From: Candidatus Bipolaricaulota bacterium
GTDB lineage: Bacteria > Bipolaricaulota > Bipolaricaulia > Bipolaricaulales > Bipolaricaulaceae
DNA length: 15,489 nt
Assembly: GCA_021159405.1 (NCBI GenBank)
Contig: JAGGRX010000093.1
Coordinates: forward strand, 1-15,489
Reading direction: 5' to 3'
A model generated the notes under the pieces. It made no database searches. It was not told the DNA's origin and saw only the letters and a list, made by a program, of their open reading frames with translations. The translations under genes were made by a program, and so were the position numbers. This document shows, piece after piece, positions 9,441 to 15,489 of this stretch. Position 1 is the first letter of the stretch. Every line of letters begins with the position of its first letter.

Positions 9441-9455
9441 CGGCGGGACCCGCCG
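9441..9455. other. GC-rich palindrome CGGCGGG-A-CCCGCCG
   Basis: Perfect 7-bp arms around one base, 117 nt after the lacI stop and about 100 nt before the GNAT-fusion start. It could be a 3' hairpin of the lacI transcript or an operator. No U-tract follows on the minus strand. The rest of the 233-nt gap holds a 7-bp stem with one G-T pair at 9409-9426 and a G-rich stretch at 9472-9498; I see no gene in it. Confidence 0.3.
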
Positions 9456-9571
9456 GCGACCGAAGTGGACTGGGGAGGTGCGGGGGCTGAGTTTGGGGTG
9501 AGGCCCCTGAACATCGCCTTACGATGCTAGGCGGCCACGCTTTGGTATGGGGGTGGAGGGTCACGATCTTT

Positions 9572-10573
9572 CTACTTCAGAGGGGCGGTGGTGCGGCGTA
9601 CCACCAAGCGTGGCTTGAGCAACCGGTGGAGGGGGCGTCGTCGCTTCCCTCCGATAACCGAAAGCAGCCACTCGGCAGCGATCTTGCCCATCTCAAAGGA
9701 CGGCTGTGCCACCGTGGTGAGTTCTATGCGGGGAAGGGCGGCGTAGGAAATGTCGTCGTAGCCGACCAGGGAAAGGTCATCCGGCACGCGCAGTCCAAGC
9801 TCTTCGGCGGCCTGGAGCACCCCCAAGGCAGTGACGTCGTTGGCCGCGAAAATCGCGGTAGGACGGGTTCGCCTCCGCAAGATCCGAAGCCCGGCCTTGT
9901 ATCCTGCAGCCTGCGTGAAGTCCGAAAATACCACCCATCCCTTTCGGAGGGGAAGGCCGCGCTCGGAAAGCACCTCCTTGAACGCCTCCAGGCGGTCTAT
10001 ACATGACTGGACATCCGGCTGGCCACCGATGAACCCAATCCGCTGGTGCCCCAGCTCCACCAGGTGCTCCACCGCAAGTCGGCCACCTAGGCGATCGTCC
10101 ACGCCTACGTAGGGCGCCTTGACGATCCTCGAAGACCGAGACACCAAGACGAACGGGGTCTTGGACCGGGCCAGGTCTTTAAGGTAGGGGCTTTCGACTG
10201 TCACCGAGGTGAGGATGAGGCCGTCCACCCGTTTGCGCTTAAGCAGCCGGATGTAGCTCCACTCGCGCTCCGGATCGCCTTCTGTGTTGCAGAGTATCAC
10301 CCCATACCCTTGGGCATGGGCCGCTTCCCCCACCCCGCGCGTGATCTCCGCGAAGAAGGGGTTGGTGATGTCGGGGATCAAAAGGCCCAACGCCTGTGAC
10401 GACCCCATGACCAGCCCGCGGGCGAGTTCGTTGCGCTCGTAACCAAGCTCTGCGGCGATCCTGCGGATGCGGGCCTTGGTCTCCTCCCGGATGAGGGGGG
10501 AGTCATTCAGCGCCCGGGACACCGTGGAGGGCGACACCCCGGCAGCACGTGCCACATCCTTGATAGTAACCAT
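9572..10573 (-). CDS. LacI-family transcriptional regulator
   Basis: A DNA-binding repressor or activator, normally dimeric and responsive to a sugar or related ligand. The 333-aa product starts VTIKDVARAAGVSPSTVSR, the standard LacI helix-turn-helix, followed by the hinge region ERNELARGL and a periplasmic-binding-protein-like effector domain from about residue 60 (LGLLIPDITNPFFAEI). It ends with the usual VGYDDISYAALPRIELTTV block. ATG 10573 was chosen over ATG 10603 because GAGG (10579-10582) lies 5 nt upstream and the family normally begins at MxTIKDVA. The ligand cannot be read from the sequence. It is transcribed toward the GNAT-fusion gene and away from the plus-strand 125-aa/ABC pair, so either or both could be targets. 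I saw no classic LacI operator (a palindrome centred on CG) beside its start. Confidence 0.93.
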   Translation of the reverse strand: MVTIKDVARAAGVSPSTVSRALNDSPLIREETKARIRRIAAELGYERNELARGLVMGSSQALGLLIPDITNPFFAEITRGVGEAAHAQGYGVILCNTEGDPEREWSYIRLLKRKRVDGLILTSVTVESPYLKDLARSKTPFVLVSRSSRIVKAPYVGVDDRLGGRLAVEHLVELGHQRIGFIGGQPDVQSCIDRLEAFKEVLSERGLPLRKGWVVFSDFTQAAGYKAGLRILRRRTRPTAIFAANDVTALGVLQAAEELGLRVPDDLSLVGYDDISYAALPRIELTTVAQPSFEMGKIAAEWLLSVIGGKRRRPLHRLLKPRLVVRRTTAPLK

Positions 10574-10666
10574 CTCCACCTCTTTTATGCCAGAAATCTC
10601 CATTTTGCAACCCGGAGAACGAGTAGCCCCTGGCTTGAGAAGGTGCTATGCTCCGTAGGAGGAAAC

Positions 10667-10702
10667 ATGTCCAGGCCGGGGGAGGAAATCGACATGGACT
10701 AG
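10667..10702 (+). CDS. Possible 11-codon mini-ORF upstream of the 125-aa gene
   Basis: MSRPGEEIDMD followed by TAG. It has an excellent SD, AGGAGG at 10657-10662, 4 nt before ATG 10667. It ends 47 nt before the next gene and has no sequence hallmark of an amino-acid attenuator. It may be a leader peptide that influences translation of the downstream gene, or chance. The SD is the only real support. Confidence 0.3.
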   Translation: MSRPGEEIDMD

Positions 10703-10749
10703 AAGGCGTGCTGGGCAGAGGTCTCCAGTTTTACGCATAAGGAGGGGAC

Positions 10750-11127
10750 ATGAACTGGAGGAGGAAGGTGGAGAGGGAGTACTTGGAAGCGGATCAGGAG
10801 TTCGTGGAGCAGGTCCTGCCCTTGGGTTCGGTGGATCTCTCTTCTTTTGGGCTCATCGCCGACGCCACCCAGTATCTCCTGGTCGAGGAGAAGGGGGAGG
10901 TGCACATCCGGCCTGAGGTGGTCTCCCTTAAGGAGGTGGTGGCTTCCCTCTCCCGGGGAGGCACGAGTGTGACGCCCCAGGACGCGGAGCGGGCGGTGGG
11001 GCGGTTCGCCCAAATTTGGGAGGAGAAGATCCGCGCCCGGGGGAAATGGGAGGAGCTCGTGCAGGCCGCCCGGGAGGCGGGGGAGATAAAGTCCCCGCCC
11101 AAGAAACGCCGGTGGTTTGGCCGGTAG
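10750..11127 (+). CDS. Conserved-looking hypothetical protein, 125 aa
   Basis: I do not recognise the family. The product is soluble, with no signal peptide or membrane segment. It begins with a charged helix (WRRKVEREYLEADQEFVEQV), then a short probable strand region (QYLLVEEKGEVHIRP, about 41-55), then two charged helices, and ends in a basic tail KSPPKKRRWFGR. The start is well supported: AAGGAGG at 10739-10745, 4 nt before ATG 10750. The gene ends 3 nt before the ABC ATPase start, so the two are almost certainly cotranscribed and translationally coupled. A role as an accessory or regulator of the ATPase is suggested only by position. Confidence 0.8.
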   Translation: MNWRRKVEREYLEADQEFVEQVLPLGSVDLSSFGLIADATQYLLVEEKGEVHIRPEVVSLKEVVASLSRGGTSVTPQDAERAVGRFAQIWEEKIRARGKWEELVQAAREAGEIKSPPKKRRWFGR

Positions 11128-11130
11128 AAA

Positions 11131-11898
11131 ATGCCAAAGATTTCCCTGCGCAATCTGGAAAAGCGGTTCGGAAAGACGGTTGCGATCTCGGGGTTGTCTT
11201 GTGAGATCCAGTCCGGGGAGCTGTTCGTGGTGGTGGGCCCCACTGCATGCGGCAAAACCACCTTGCTTCGCCTCATCGCCGGGCTCCTCCGGCCCGACCG
11301 GGGGGAGATCCTGTTCGACGGCCGGAGGATGAACGAGGTCCCACCACCACAAAGGGGCGTACGCATGGTGTTCCAGGGCCAGGACTATGCCTTGTTTCCC
11401 CACCTTGCCATATATCATGAGCGACGTTGGTCCAATCTCTCCTTTCCCCTCAAACTTCGGGGTAAGACTTGGGAGGCGATCAGGGAACAAGTGGGAAAGA
11501 TCACAGGCCGGATGGGGATAAGGAAAGAGCTTTTCCCGAGGAAGCCGGGTGAGCTCTCGGAAGGGCAAAAGCAGCGTGTGGCCCTGGGGAAAGCGGTGGT
11601 TGTGCCCCCGCAGGTGCTGCTTTTGGACGAGCCTCTGGCACACCTCGATCCCCCGGCGCGGGTCAAGGCCAGGAAAGAGCTCAGGCGGCTTCACGAGGAG
11701 CTTGGGACAACCACGGTATACGTAACCCATGATCTAGCGGAGGCGTTCCTGCTTGCCGACCGGGTGGCGGTGATGCAGGAGGGGCACTTCGTGCAGGTAG
11801 GGACCCCATCGGACGTCAGAGAGCACCCGGCAAGCTCGTTCATCGCGGATTTCGTCCGAAGCTACGAAGATTCCCTGCGCCAGGCCTTTTCTAGCTAG
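11131..11898 (+). CDS. ABC transporter ATP-binding protein, CUT1/MalK-like, short form
   Basis: The ATPase subunit of an importer, acting as a dimer on the cytoplasmic face of a permease. At 255 aa it has the full nucleotide-binding domain but not the C-terminal TOBE/OB regulatory domain of MalK/UgpC. Motifs: Walker A GPTACGKT (36-43), Q-loop VFQ (Gln82), signature LSEGQ (142-146, usually LSGGQ), Walker B VLLLDE (162-167) with catalytic Glu167, D-loop LAHLD (169-173), and H-loop THD (His200). All catalytic residues are present. Compared with the usual CUT1 block (VFQ.YALYPHMTVYDNIAFPLK), it carries about two extra residues after the Q-loop and about five more (HERRWS) before NLSFPLK, in the region that contacts the permease. 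It lacks a good SD and follows the 125-aa gene by 3 nt. No permease or binding protein is in view, so it may serve distant permeases, as MsmX does in Bacillus. Confidence 0.88.
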   Translation: MPKISLRNLEKRFGKTVAISGLSCEIQSGELFVVVGPTACGKTTLLRLIAGLLRPDRGEILFDGRRMNEVPPPQRGVRMVFQGQDYALFPHLAIYHERRWSNLSFPLKLRGKTWEAIREQVGKITGRMGIRKELFPRKPGELSEGQKQRVALGKAVVVPPQVLLLDEPLAHLDPPARVKARKELRRLHEELGTTTVYVTHDLAEAFLLADRVAVMQEGHFVQVGTPSDVREHPASSFIADFVRSYEDSLRQAFSS

Positions 11899-11936
11899 GG
11901 GAACAGAGATAGGGGTGCTTTTACCGTCCGTTCCGG

Positions 11937-13394
11937 TCATTCATTGTGAGGGATGTGTAGGGTGCTACCACCGATGAACTCCCGGATCAAGTGGTCGCCG
12001 GGGATCAACGTATGATCCTGCGTTTCCCAGATAGTGAGGCCAGCGATCGACCGGAACAGCTCCGAGATCCTCCGATAGCGGATGCGGGCATCGAGGAACG
12101 ATTCGTAAGGCTCAAGCTCTTCCGGCCGTGGCCAAATGCCGTCGGGGAGGAAGTAGGGCTTCAGCACGGGAAGATCGAACGGCATCCCGCCGTTTATCAG
12201 GTGGTCTGCCAGGCCCATGAGGGGGATGATGGAGAATAGCTCCCCTGCTCGCACGTAATGCCAGTGAAGCAGCGTTTGTAAGGGGGGGTGGCTCCGGTGC
12301 TGGACATCCCGAAGCATGCGTCTGAGGAGCCTGACGTCCGTGAACTGGGTGAGCCGTTCGGTTGTCCCATCCCCCTCATACAGCATGTTCGCCGCCTCGA
12401 TGTATAGGCGGAACATGGCTTCCTTGGGGATCCCTGCGGTGAGGGGAGGGTAGAAGCCGTGTAGGCAGTCAAGGAGAAGGATCTGGTCTTTCTCCAAACG
12501 GAGGGGCTTTGTCCCCACATGGGTGCCTTCTTTGAAGCTGTAGATGGGCTTTTCTATGGTGTCGCCGGCAAGGAGAGCCTTGAGGTGTCGGTTGATGGTC
12601 TGGATATCCAGGGCCTCCGGGGTCTCGAAGTTGCGGTCGTTTAGCCAGTCCGTGGGATGTTCCACCACCGGCCAGAAGTAGTCGTCCAAATTGAGCATCA
12701 AGAAACGGAGCCCTTCCCGCTTGAGCCGCTGGGTGAGCTTGACCGTGGTAGTGGTCTTCCCGGAGCAAGAGGGGCCGGAGATCCAGATCATCCTGAGCTC
12801 GTCCCCGGCCTCGATCCGGGCCAACACCTTCTTGGCCGCCTCGTCCAGCGACCGCTCGTAGACCTCAGTGGCCTCCTCGATGAGCTGGGGGAGCTTTCCG
12901 GCCCGGACGATCTCGTTCAAGCCCTCCACGGTGTCGCAGCCATGGGCTCGGTTCCAGGCCAGGATCTCCTCATGCCAAGGGGTGGGGTAGCCGTTTCCTA
13001 CGAACTGATCCATGGTGAGTTCCCCAGCCCGCACCCAGTACTTGCCCCACCGCCAACACTCGTAAGCGTCGGCCACGGCGACGAACCCGAAGCTCCTAAG
13101 AACGTGGATGACGGTGTCCTGGATCTCCTCCACGGTGGGAGGGAAGTTGGCGATCCAGTGGCGGGGGTCCCGGTTCAAGGTGGCCACCACGATATCGGAC
13201 AGGAACTCCGCCAGGTGCTCGTCATCCCCGCAAGCCTGAAACAGCCGGTCGTTCACCCCAGGGAGGTGATCTAAGGAGAAGCCCCCTACAGACCGCGCAG
13301 CTCGCAGGATGGCATGGACAATCCGCCCCTGGTCAAACGGGACCAGGGACCGGTCGCGTTTTTGTACTTTGCGGATCCTGTTTTGAACGGCCAC
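11937..13394 (-). CDS. ATP-cone domain-uridine kinase/phosphoribulokinase-like P-loop kinase
   Basis: A probable small-molecule kinase; the substrate is unknown. The N-terminus (about 8-112) reads as an ATP-cone nucleotide-sensing domain (KVQKRDRSLVPFDQGRIVHA), the regulatory module known from ribonucleotide reductases and NrdR. The kinase domain has P-loop GPSCSGKT (207-214), LNLDDYFW (234-241), NDRNFETPEALD (252-263), EKPIYSF (281-287) and a LLLDCLHGF strand (306-314), all as in the uridine-kinase/phosphoribulokinase family. The C-terminal ~170 residues have no motif I recognise. Archaeal 2-phosphoglycerate kinases also carry an ATP cone, so that is an alternative, though the DDYF/NFETPEAL pattern is more uridine-kinase-like. 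The start is GTG 13394 with no SD; a perfect extended -10 puts +1 on this codon. It converges on the ABC gene across a 38-nt gap. Confidence 0.82.
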   Translation of the reverse strand: MAVQNRIRKVQKRDRSLVPFDQGRIVHAILRAARSVGGFSLDHLPGVNDRLFQACGDDEHLAEFLSDIVVATLNRDPRHWIANFPPTVEEIQDTVIHVLRSFGFVAVADAYECWRWGKYWVRAGELTMDQFVGNGYPTPWHEEILAWNRAHGCDTVEGLNEIVRAGKLPQLIEEATEVYERSLDEAAKKVLARIEAGDELRMIWISGPSCSGKTTTTVKLTQRLKREGLRFLMLNLDDYFWPVVEHPTDWLNDRNFETPEALDIQTINRHLKALLAGDTIEKPIYSFKEGTHVGTKPLRLEKDQILLLDCLHGFYPPLTAGIPKEAMFRLYIEAANMLYEGDGTTERLTQFTDVRLLRRMLRDVQHRSHPPLQTLLHWHYVRAGELFSIIPLMGLADHLINGGMPFDLPVLKPYFLPDGIWPRPEELEPYESFLDARIRYRRISELFRSIAGLTIWETQDHTLIPGDHLIREFIGGSTLHIPHNE

Positions 13395-13400
13395 GCTCGC

Positions 13401-13409
13401 ATTATAGCA
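13401..13409 (-). promoter_or_regulatory. Extended -10 promoter giving a leaderless mRNA for the ATP-cone kinase
   Basis: TGCTATAAT (13409-13401) is a perfect TATAAT with the TGn extension; I see no good -35. Counting the last T as -7 puts +1 at 13394, exactly the G of the GTG start codon, and GCGAGC between them holds no SD. Confidence 0.65.
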
Positions 13410-13449
13410 AGAATCGGCGAGATGCCCTGTCTGGAAACAAGAGCAGGGT

Positions 13450-13455
13450 TAAAAT
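13450..13455 (+). promoter_or_regulatory. Putative -10 box (TAAAAT) for the M20 gene
   Basis: TAAAAT matches 5 of 6 consensus bases; the -35 at 17 nt (CTGTCT, 13427-13432) is poor. The predicted +1 is near 13462, directly before ATG 13463. It faces away from the kinase promoter 41 nt to its left, forming a compact divergent control region. Confidence 0.4.
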
Positions 13456-13535
13456 GGCGGCGATGAACCTTTTAAACGACCACTGCAGGAGGTCCTCGAC
13501 GCTTTGGAAGGCGTTACATGATTCAAGGAGGCAAG

Positions 13536-14705
13536 GTGAAGGAACTTAAAGAGCGAGTATGGCAGCGGATAGATGAGCTGGCGGAAGAACTTTGGGACTT
13601 GGCGCTCAAGATCCACGAGAACCCAGAACTGGGGTTTGAGGAGCATAAGGCGGCAGCTTGGCTCACTGAGGAACTGCAAAAAGGGGGATTTGAGGTAGAG
13701 CTCCCCTATGGGGGCCTTAAGACCGCCTTCCGGGCCGAGCACCCGGCCAAGAAGGAGGGGCCGGCCATCGCCATCCTGGCGGAGTACGACGCCCTGCCGG
13801 AGCTGGGGCACGCCTGTGGGCATAACCTGATCGCCGCCATCGCCGTGGGGGCGGCACTAGGGCTAGCCCCGTTCAAGGGAGAACTCCCAGGGCGACTGGT
13901 GGTCCTGGGCACCCCGGCGGAGGAGGGGGGCGCGGGGAAGATCCTCCTCATCCAGGCCGGCGCCTTCCGAGATGTCGACCTGGCCATGATGGTGCACCCT
14001 TCCGATCAGACGCTAGTCGAACGAGGGTCCTTGGCCATCACCGAGGTGGAGATCGAATTCAAAGGCAAGGCAAGCCACGCCTCCTCCGAGCCGGAGAAGG
14101 GGATAAACGCTCTAGACGCGGTGATCCAGACGTTCAACGCCCTGAACGCTCTGAGACAACACATCAAGGACGGGGCCCGGATCCACGGGATCATCACCGA
14201 TGGGGGCCGGAAGCCCAACATCGTGCCGGAGCACGCGGCGGCCCGGTTCTACGTGCGCGCCGCGGACAACGCCTACCGGGACGAGCTGGTGGAGAAACTC
14301 CGCCGCTGCGCCCAAGGGGCGGCCCTGGCCACCGGGGCACAGCTTACCTTCAAGAAGGTGGGGCACGAGTACAAGGCCATGCGCCCCAACCATCACCTCG
14401 CCCAGGCCTTCCGCCGAAACATAGAGGCCCTAGGGTACCCTGTTGAGGAGCCCAAAGGGGGCATGGGCTCCACCGACATGGGGGACGTTTCCTGGGAGGT
14501 TCCGGCCATCCATCCGTACATCCGGATCACGGAAGGGGAGGTGCCGGGCCACTCCCGGGAGTTCGCCCAGGCTGCCCGGTCCGAGCGGGCGAAGGAGGCG
14601 ATGCTAGCGGCGGCCAAGGCGGTGGCCGGAACCTGCATCGACGTGTGGACGGACCCTGAGCTCTACCGCGCGGTGCGGGAGGAATTTGAACGGGGCCGAG
14701 GGTAG
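13536..14705 (+). CDS. M20-family metallopeptidase/amidohydrolase (AbgB/M20D-like)
   Basis: M20D-type enzymes use two metal ions to hydrolyse amide bonds in N-acyl amino acids or aminobenzoyl-glutamate-like compounds. The product is 389 aa. Visible features, numbered from GTG 13536: IHENPELGFEE near the N-terminus; GHACGHN with ligands Cys94 and His96; GTPAEEGGAGK with the catalytic/metal Glu pair 129-130; MMVHP with His154; and HASSEPEKGINALDA with His181, opening the dimerisation domain. GGMGSTDMGDVS near the C-terminus is also typical. I prefer GTG 13536, since AAGGAGG (13525-13531) lies 4 nt before it and MKELKERVW resembles relatives; ATG 13518 (395 aa) is possible. There is no signal peptide, so it is cytoplasmic. 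The exact substrate cannot be read, and no transporter neighbour helps. Confidence 0.9.
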   Translation: MKELKERVWQRIDELAEELWDLALKIHENPELGFEEHKAAAWLTEELQKGGFEVELPYGGLKTAFRAEHPAKKEGPAIAILAEYDALPELGHACGHNLIAAIAVGAALGLAPFKGELPGRLVVLGTPAEEGGAGKILLIQAGAFRDVDLAMMVHPSDQTLVERGSLAITEVEIEFKGKASHASSEPEKGINALDAVIQTFNALNALRQHIKDGARIHGIITDGGRKPNIVPEHAAARFYVRAADNAYRDELVEKLRRCAQGAALATGAQLTFKKVGHEYKAMRPNHHLAQAFRRNIEALGYPVEEPKGGMGSTDMGDVSWEVPAIHPYIRITEGEVPGHSREFAQAARSERAKEAMLAAAKAVAGTCIDVWTDPELYRAVREEFERGRG

Positions 14706-14782
14706 TGCCAGAGCTGGACTGCAAAAACTTGATAAGAAAATTCGGTGGTCAAACAAAAGCTTGAGTAGAAAGTCAGAAAGGG

Positions 14783-14811
14783 TTGTCTGAAGGCCGCACT
14801 TGGGGTAGTTT
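14783..14811 (+). promoter_or_regulatory. smpB promoter with near-leaderless start
   Basis: TTGTCT (14783-14788), 17 nt, then TAGTTT (14806-14811). The predicted +1 near 14818 is 3 nt before the GTG start, and there is no SD. The -10 matches only 3 of 6 bases, so this is moderate evidence. The 115-nt gap between the M20 gene and smpB is visibly AT-richer than its surroundings. Confidence 0.45.
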
Positions 14812-14820
14812 CTTCCCGTC

Positions 14821-15288
14821 GTGGCGAAGAAGATCGTGGCCAGAAATCGCCGCGCCCGGCGCGACTACGCAATCGAGGAGACCTATGAGGCGGGGATCGT
14901 CCTCACCGGCTCGGAGGTGAAGTCCGTGCGTGCCGGACGCGTGTCCCTGGACGAAGGCTACGCCAAGGTGGAGGACGGGGAGGTGTGGCTCTACGGCATG
15001 CACATCGCTCCCTACGAGCCGAGCTCCTATTTCGGCCACGATCCGGAGCGACCCAAGAAACTCCTGCTAAACCGACGGGAGATCGCGCGCCTGGTCGGCA
15101 AGGTGACCCGCGCCGGCTACACCTTGGTGCCGCTTTCCCTGTACTTCAACGAGCGGGGCTACGCCAAGGTGGAACTGGCCCTGGCCAAGGGCCGCACCAA
15201 GGTGGACAAACGCCGCAAGCTCATCGAGGAGGAAGAGGAAAAGCGGGCCCGTGAGGCCATGAAGCGCTTCGAGCGGGGAAGGTGGTGA
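14821..15288 (+). CDS. smpB: SsrA-binding protein SmpB
   Basis: SmpB binds tmRNA and delivers it to stalled ribosomes for trans-translation; its C-terminal tail enters the empty mRNA channel. The 155-aa product shows the family in full: VARNRRARRDYAIEETYEAG at the N-terminus, GIVLTGSEVKSVRAGRVSL, a conserved YGMHIAPYEPSSYFGHDPER segment, LLLNRREIARL, and the tail with KGRTKVDKRRKL followed by a basic helical end. The GTG start at 14821 has no SD; transcription probably starts about 3 nt upstream (promoter 14783-14811). No tmRNA gene (ssrA) lies in the 200 nt that follow, although ssrA is often nearby in other genomes. Identification is secure. Confidence 0.97.
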   Translation: MAKKIVARNRRARRDYAIEETYEAGIVLTGSEVKSVRAGRVSLDEGYAKVEDGEVWLYGMHIAPYEPSSYFGHDPERPKKLLLNRREIARLVGKVTRAGYTLVPLSLYFNERGYAKVELALAKGRTKVDKRRKLIEEEEEKRAREAMKRFERGRW

Positions 15289-15294
15289 GTCGAC

Positions 15295-15314
15295 TTGGGG
15301 CCTTATGGGCCCAA
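15295..15314. terminator. Hairpin between convergent genes
   Basis: TTGGG and CCCAA with an inner CC/GG pair around loop TTAT, interrupted by one G-G mismatch. It fills the 29-nt gap between smpB and the convergent gene ending at 15318. Neither strand has a T-run after it, so it is a possible bidirectional 3' structure rather than a clear intrinsic terminator. Confidence 0.35.
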
Positions 15315-15317
15315 AGG

Positions 15318-15489
15318 TTAGCCGCCCTTCACCCCCAGGGCCTCAAGGTGCCTGCCGAGGTGCCGGGCCAGGGCCTCATAGTGAGCCTCCTCATGCTCTG
15401 CAAGCAGTTTCTTGAGTTCGTCCCCAAGCTCGCCTTTGAGCACCGAGCCAAACGCCACATGCAGCACTTGGCGGGAGTCTTCCTGGTCC
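15318..15489 (-). CDS. C-terminal fragment of an unidentified protein
   Basis: An open frame enters from the right edge and ends at TAA 15318-15320, giving the last 57 residues. It is rich in His, Glu and Leu, with VLHVAFGSVLKGELGDEL followed by AEHEEAHYEALARHLGRHLE, probably two amphipathic helices. The LHVxFGxVL and (E)xxYxxLxxHxxRHL pattern reminds me of the end of tagaturonate/fructuronate epimerase-like proteins, but that is memory of a pattern, not an alignment. The codon use and open frame fit a real gene converging on smpB. The function should be treated as unknown. Confidence 0.55.
   Translation of the reverse strand, partial: DQEDSRQVLHVAFGSVLKGELGDELKKLLAEHEEAHYEALARHLGRHLEALGVKGG

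Noticed and set aside
9472..9498. G-rich stretch as a G-quadruplex
   Set aside because: Only three runs of four or more G; a fourth run within loop distance is missing.
8944..9564. 206-codon minus-strand frame covering the lacI/GNAT gap
   Set aside because: Out of frame with the GNAT domain it overlaps, low-complexity Arg/Gly/Pro composition, no recognisable domain; the GNAT frame is clearly coding.
10699..11730. 343-codon minus-strand frame opposite the 125-aa and ABC genes
   Set aside because: It is antisense to two well-supported genes, Pro/Leu-rich, without motifs or SD; long open shadows are common at this GC content.

Overview
The window is a GC-rich, gene-dense bacterial chromosome segment. 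Nearly all of it is ordinary chromosomal coding sequence: I see no transposase, integrase, phage gene or CRISPR array. The housekeeping content (ppdK, ftsY, argS, smpB, a tRNA-Pro) together with a SpoVS-type protein fits a non-proteobacterial lineage. A deep-branching, possibly thermophilic group such as Bipolaricaulota/Acetothermia or a Deinococcus-Thermus-like lineage would be compatible, but this is a guess. There is no 16S gene and I recognise no diagnostic marker. Expression signals are mixed. Several genes have good Shine-Dalgarno (SD) sites (spoVS, ppdK, lacI, the 10750 gene). Others have a -10 box 6-9 nt in front of the start codon and no SD, as in leaderless transcripts.

Region by region. 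(1) 1-580, minus strand: the N-terminal part of a diacylglycerol-kinase-family gene that runs off the left edge and lacks its GGDGT motif where it should be; a short ORF resembling the C-terminal half of PC4-family single-strand-binding proteins; and a complete tRNA-Pro(TGG) with its own sigma70-type promoter. (2) 581-6201, minus strand: one tight operon, promoter -> spoVS -> argS -> ftsY -> ppdK, with 0, 0 and 2 nt between genes and a perfect 24-nt palindrome after ppdK. It joins a putative Alba-fold nucleic-acid-binding protein, an aminoacyl-tRNA synthetase, the SRP receptor and pyruvate phosphate dikinase. (3) 6252-10573, minus strand: a LacI-family regulator, then a 233-nt gap containing several inverted repeats, then a 1028-residue protein with an N-terminal GNAT acetyltransferase domain and about 870 residues of beta-rich modules. 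These include a likely internal duplication and a C-terminal part resembling galactose-mutarotase-like supersandwich domains. I recognise no described family with this architecture. (4) 10667-11898, plus strand: an 11-codon mini-ORF, an unknown 125-residue protein, and a CUT1/MalK-like ABC ATPase without permease partners in view. (5) 11937-13394, minus strand: a kinase of the uridine-kinase/phosphoribulokinase P-loop type with an N-terminal ATP-cone domain, read from a perfect extended -10 promoter whose predicted +1 is the first base of the GTG start. (6) 13450-15288, plus strand: an M20-family amidohydrolase and smpB. (7) 15318-15489, minus strand: the C-terminal end of an unidentified gene.

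How the parts may work together: the spoVS operon is core translation, secretion and carbon metabolism. The LacI regulator, the GNAT/beta-sandwich protein and the sugar-type ABC ATPase suggest a carbohydrate or glycoconjugate theme, but no enzyme here fixes the substrate, so that link is inference. The best candidate for something undescribed is the GNAT-beta-sandwich protein with its inverted-repeat-bearing upstream region. The ATP-cone kinase and the recurring leaderless promoter layout come next.
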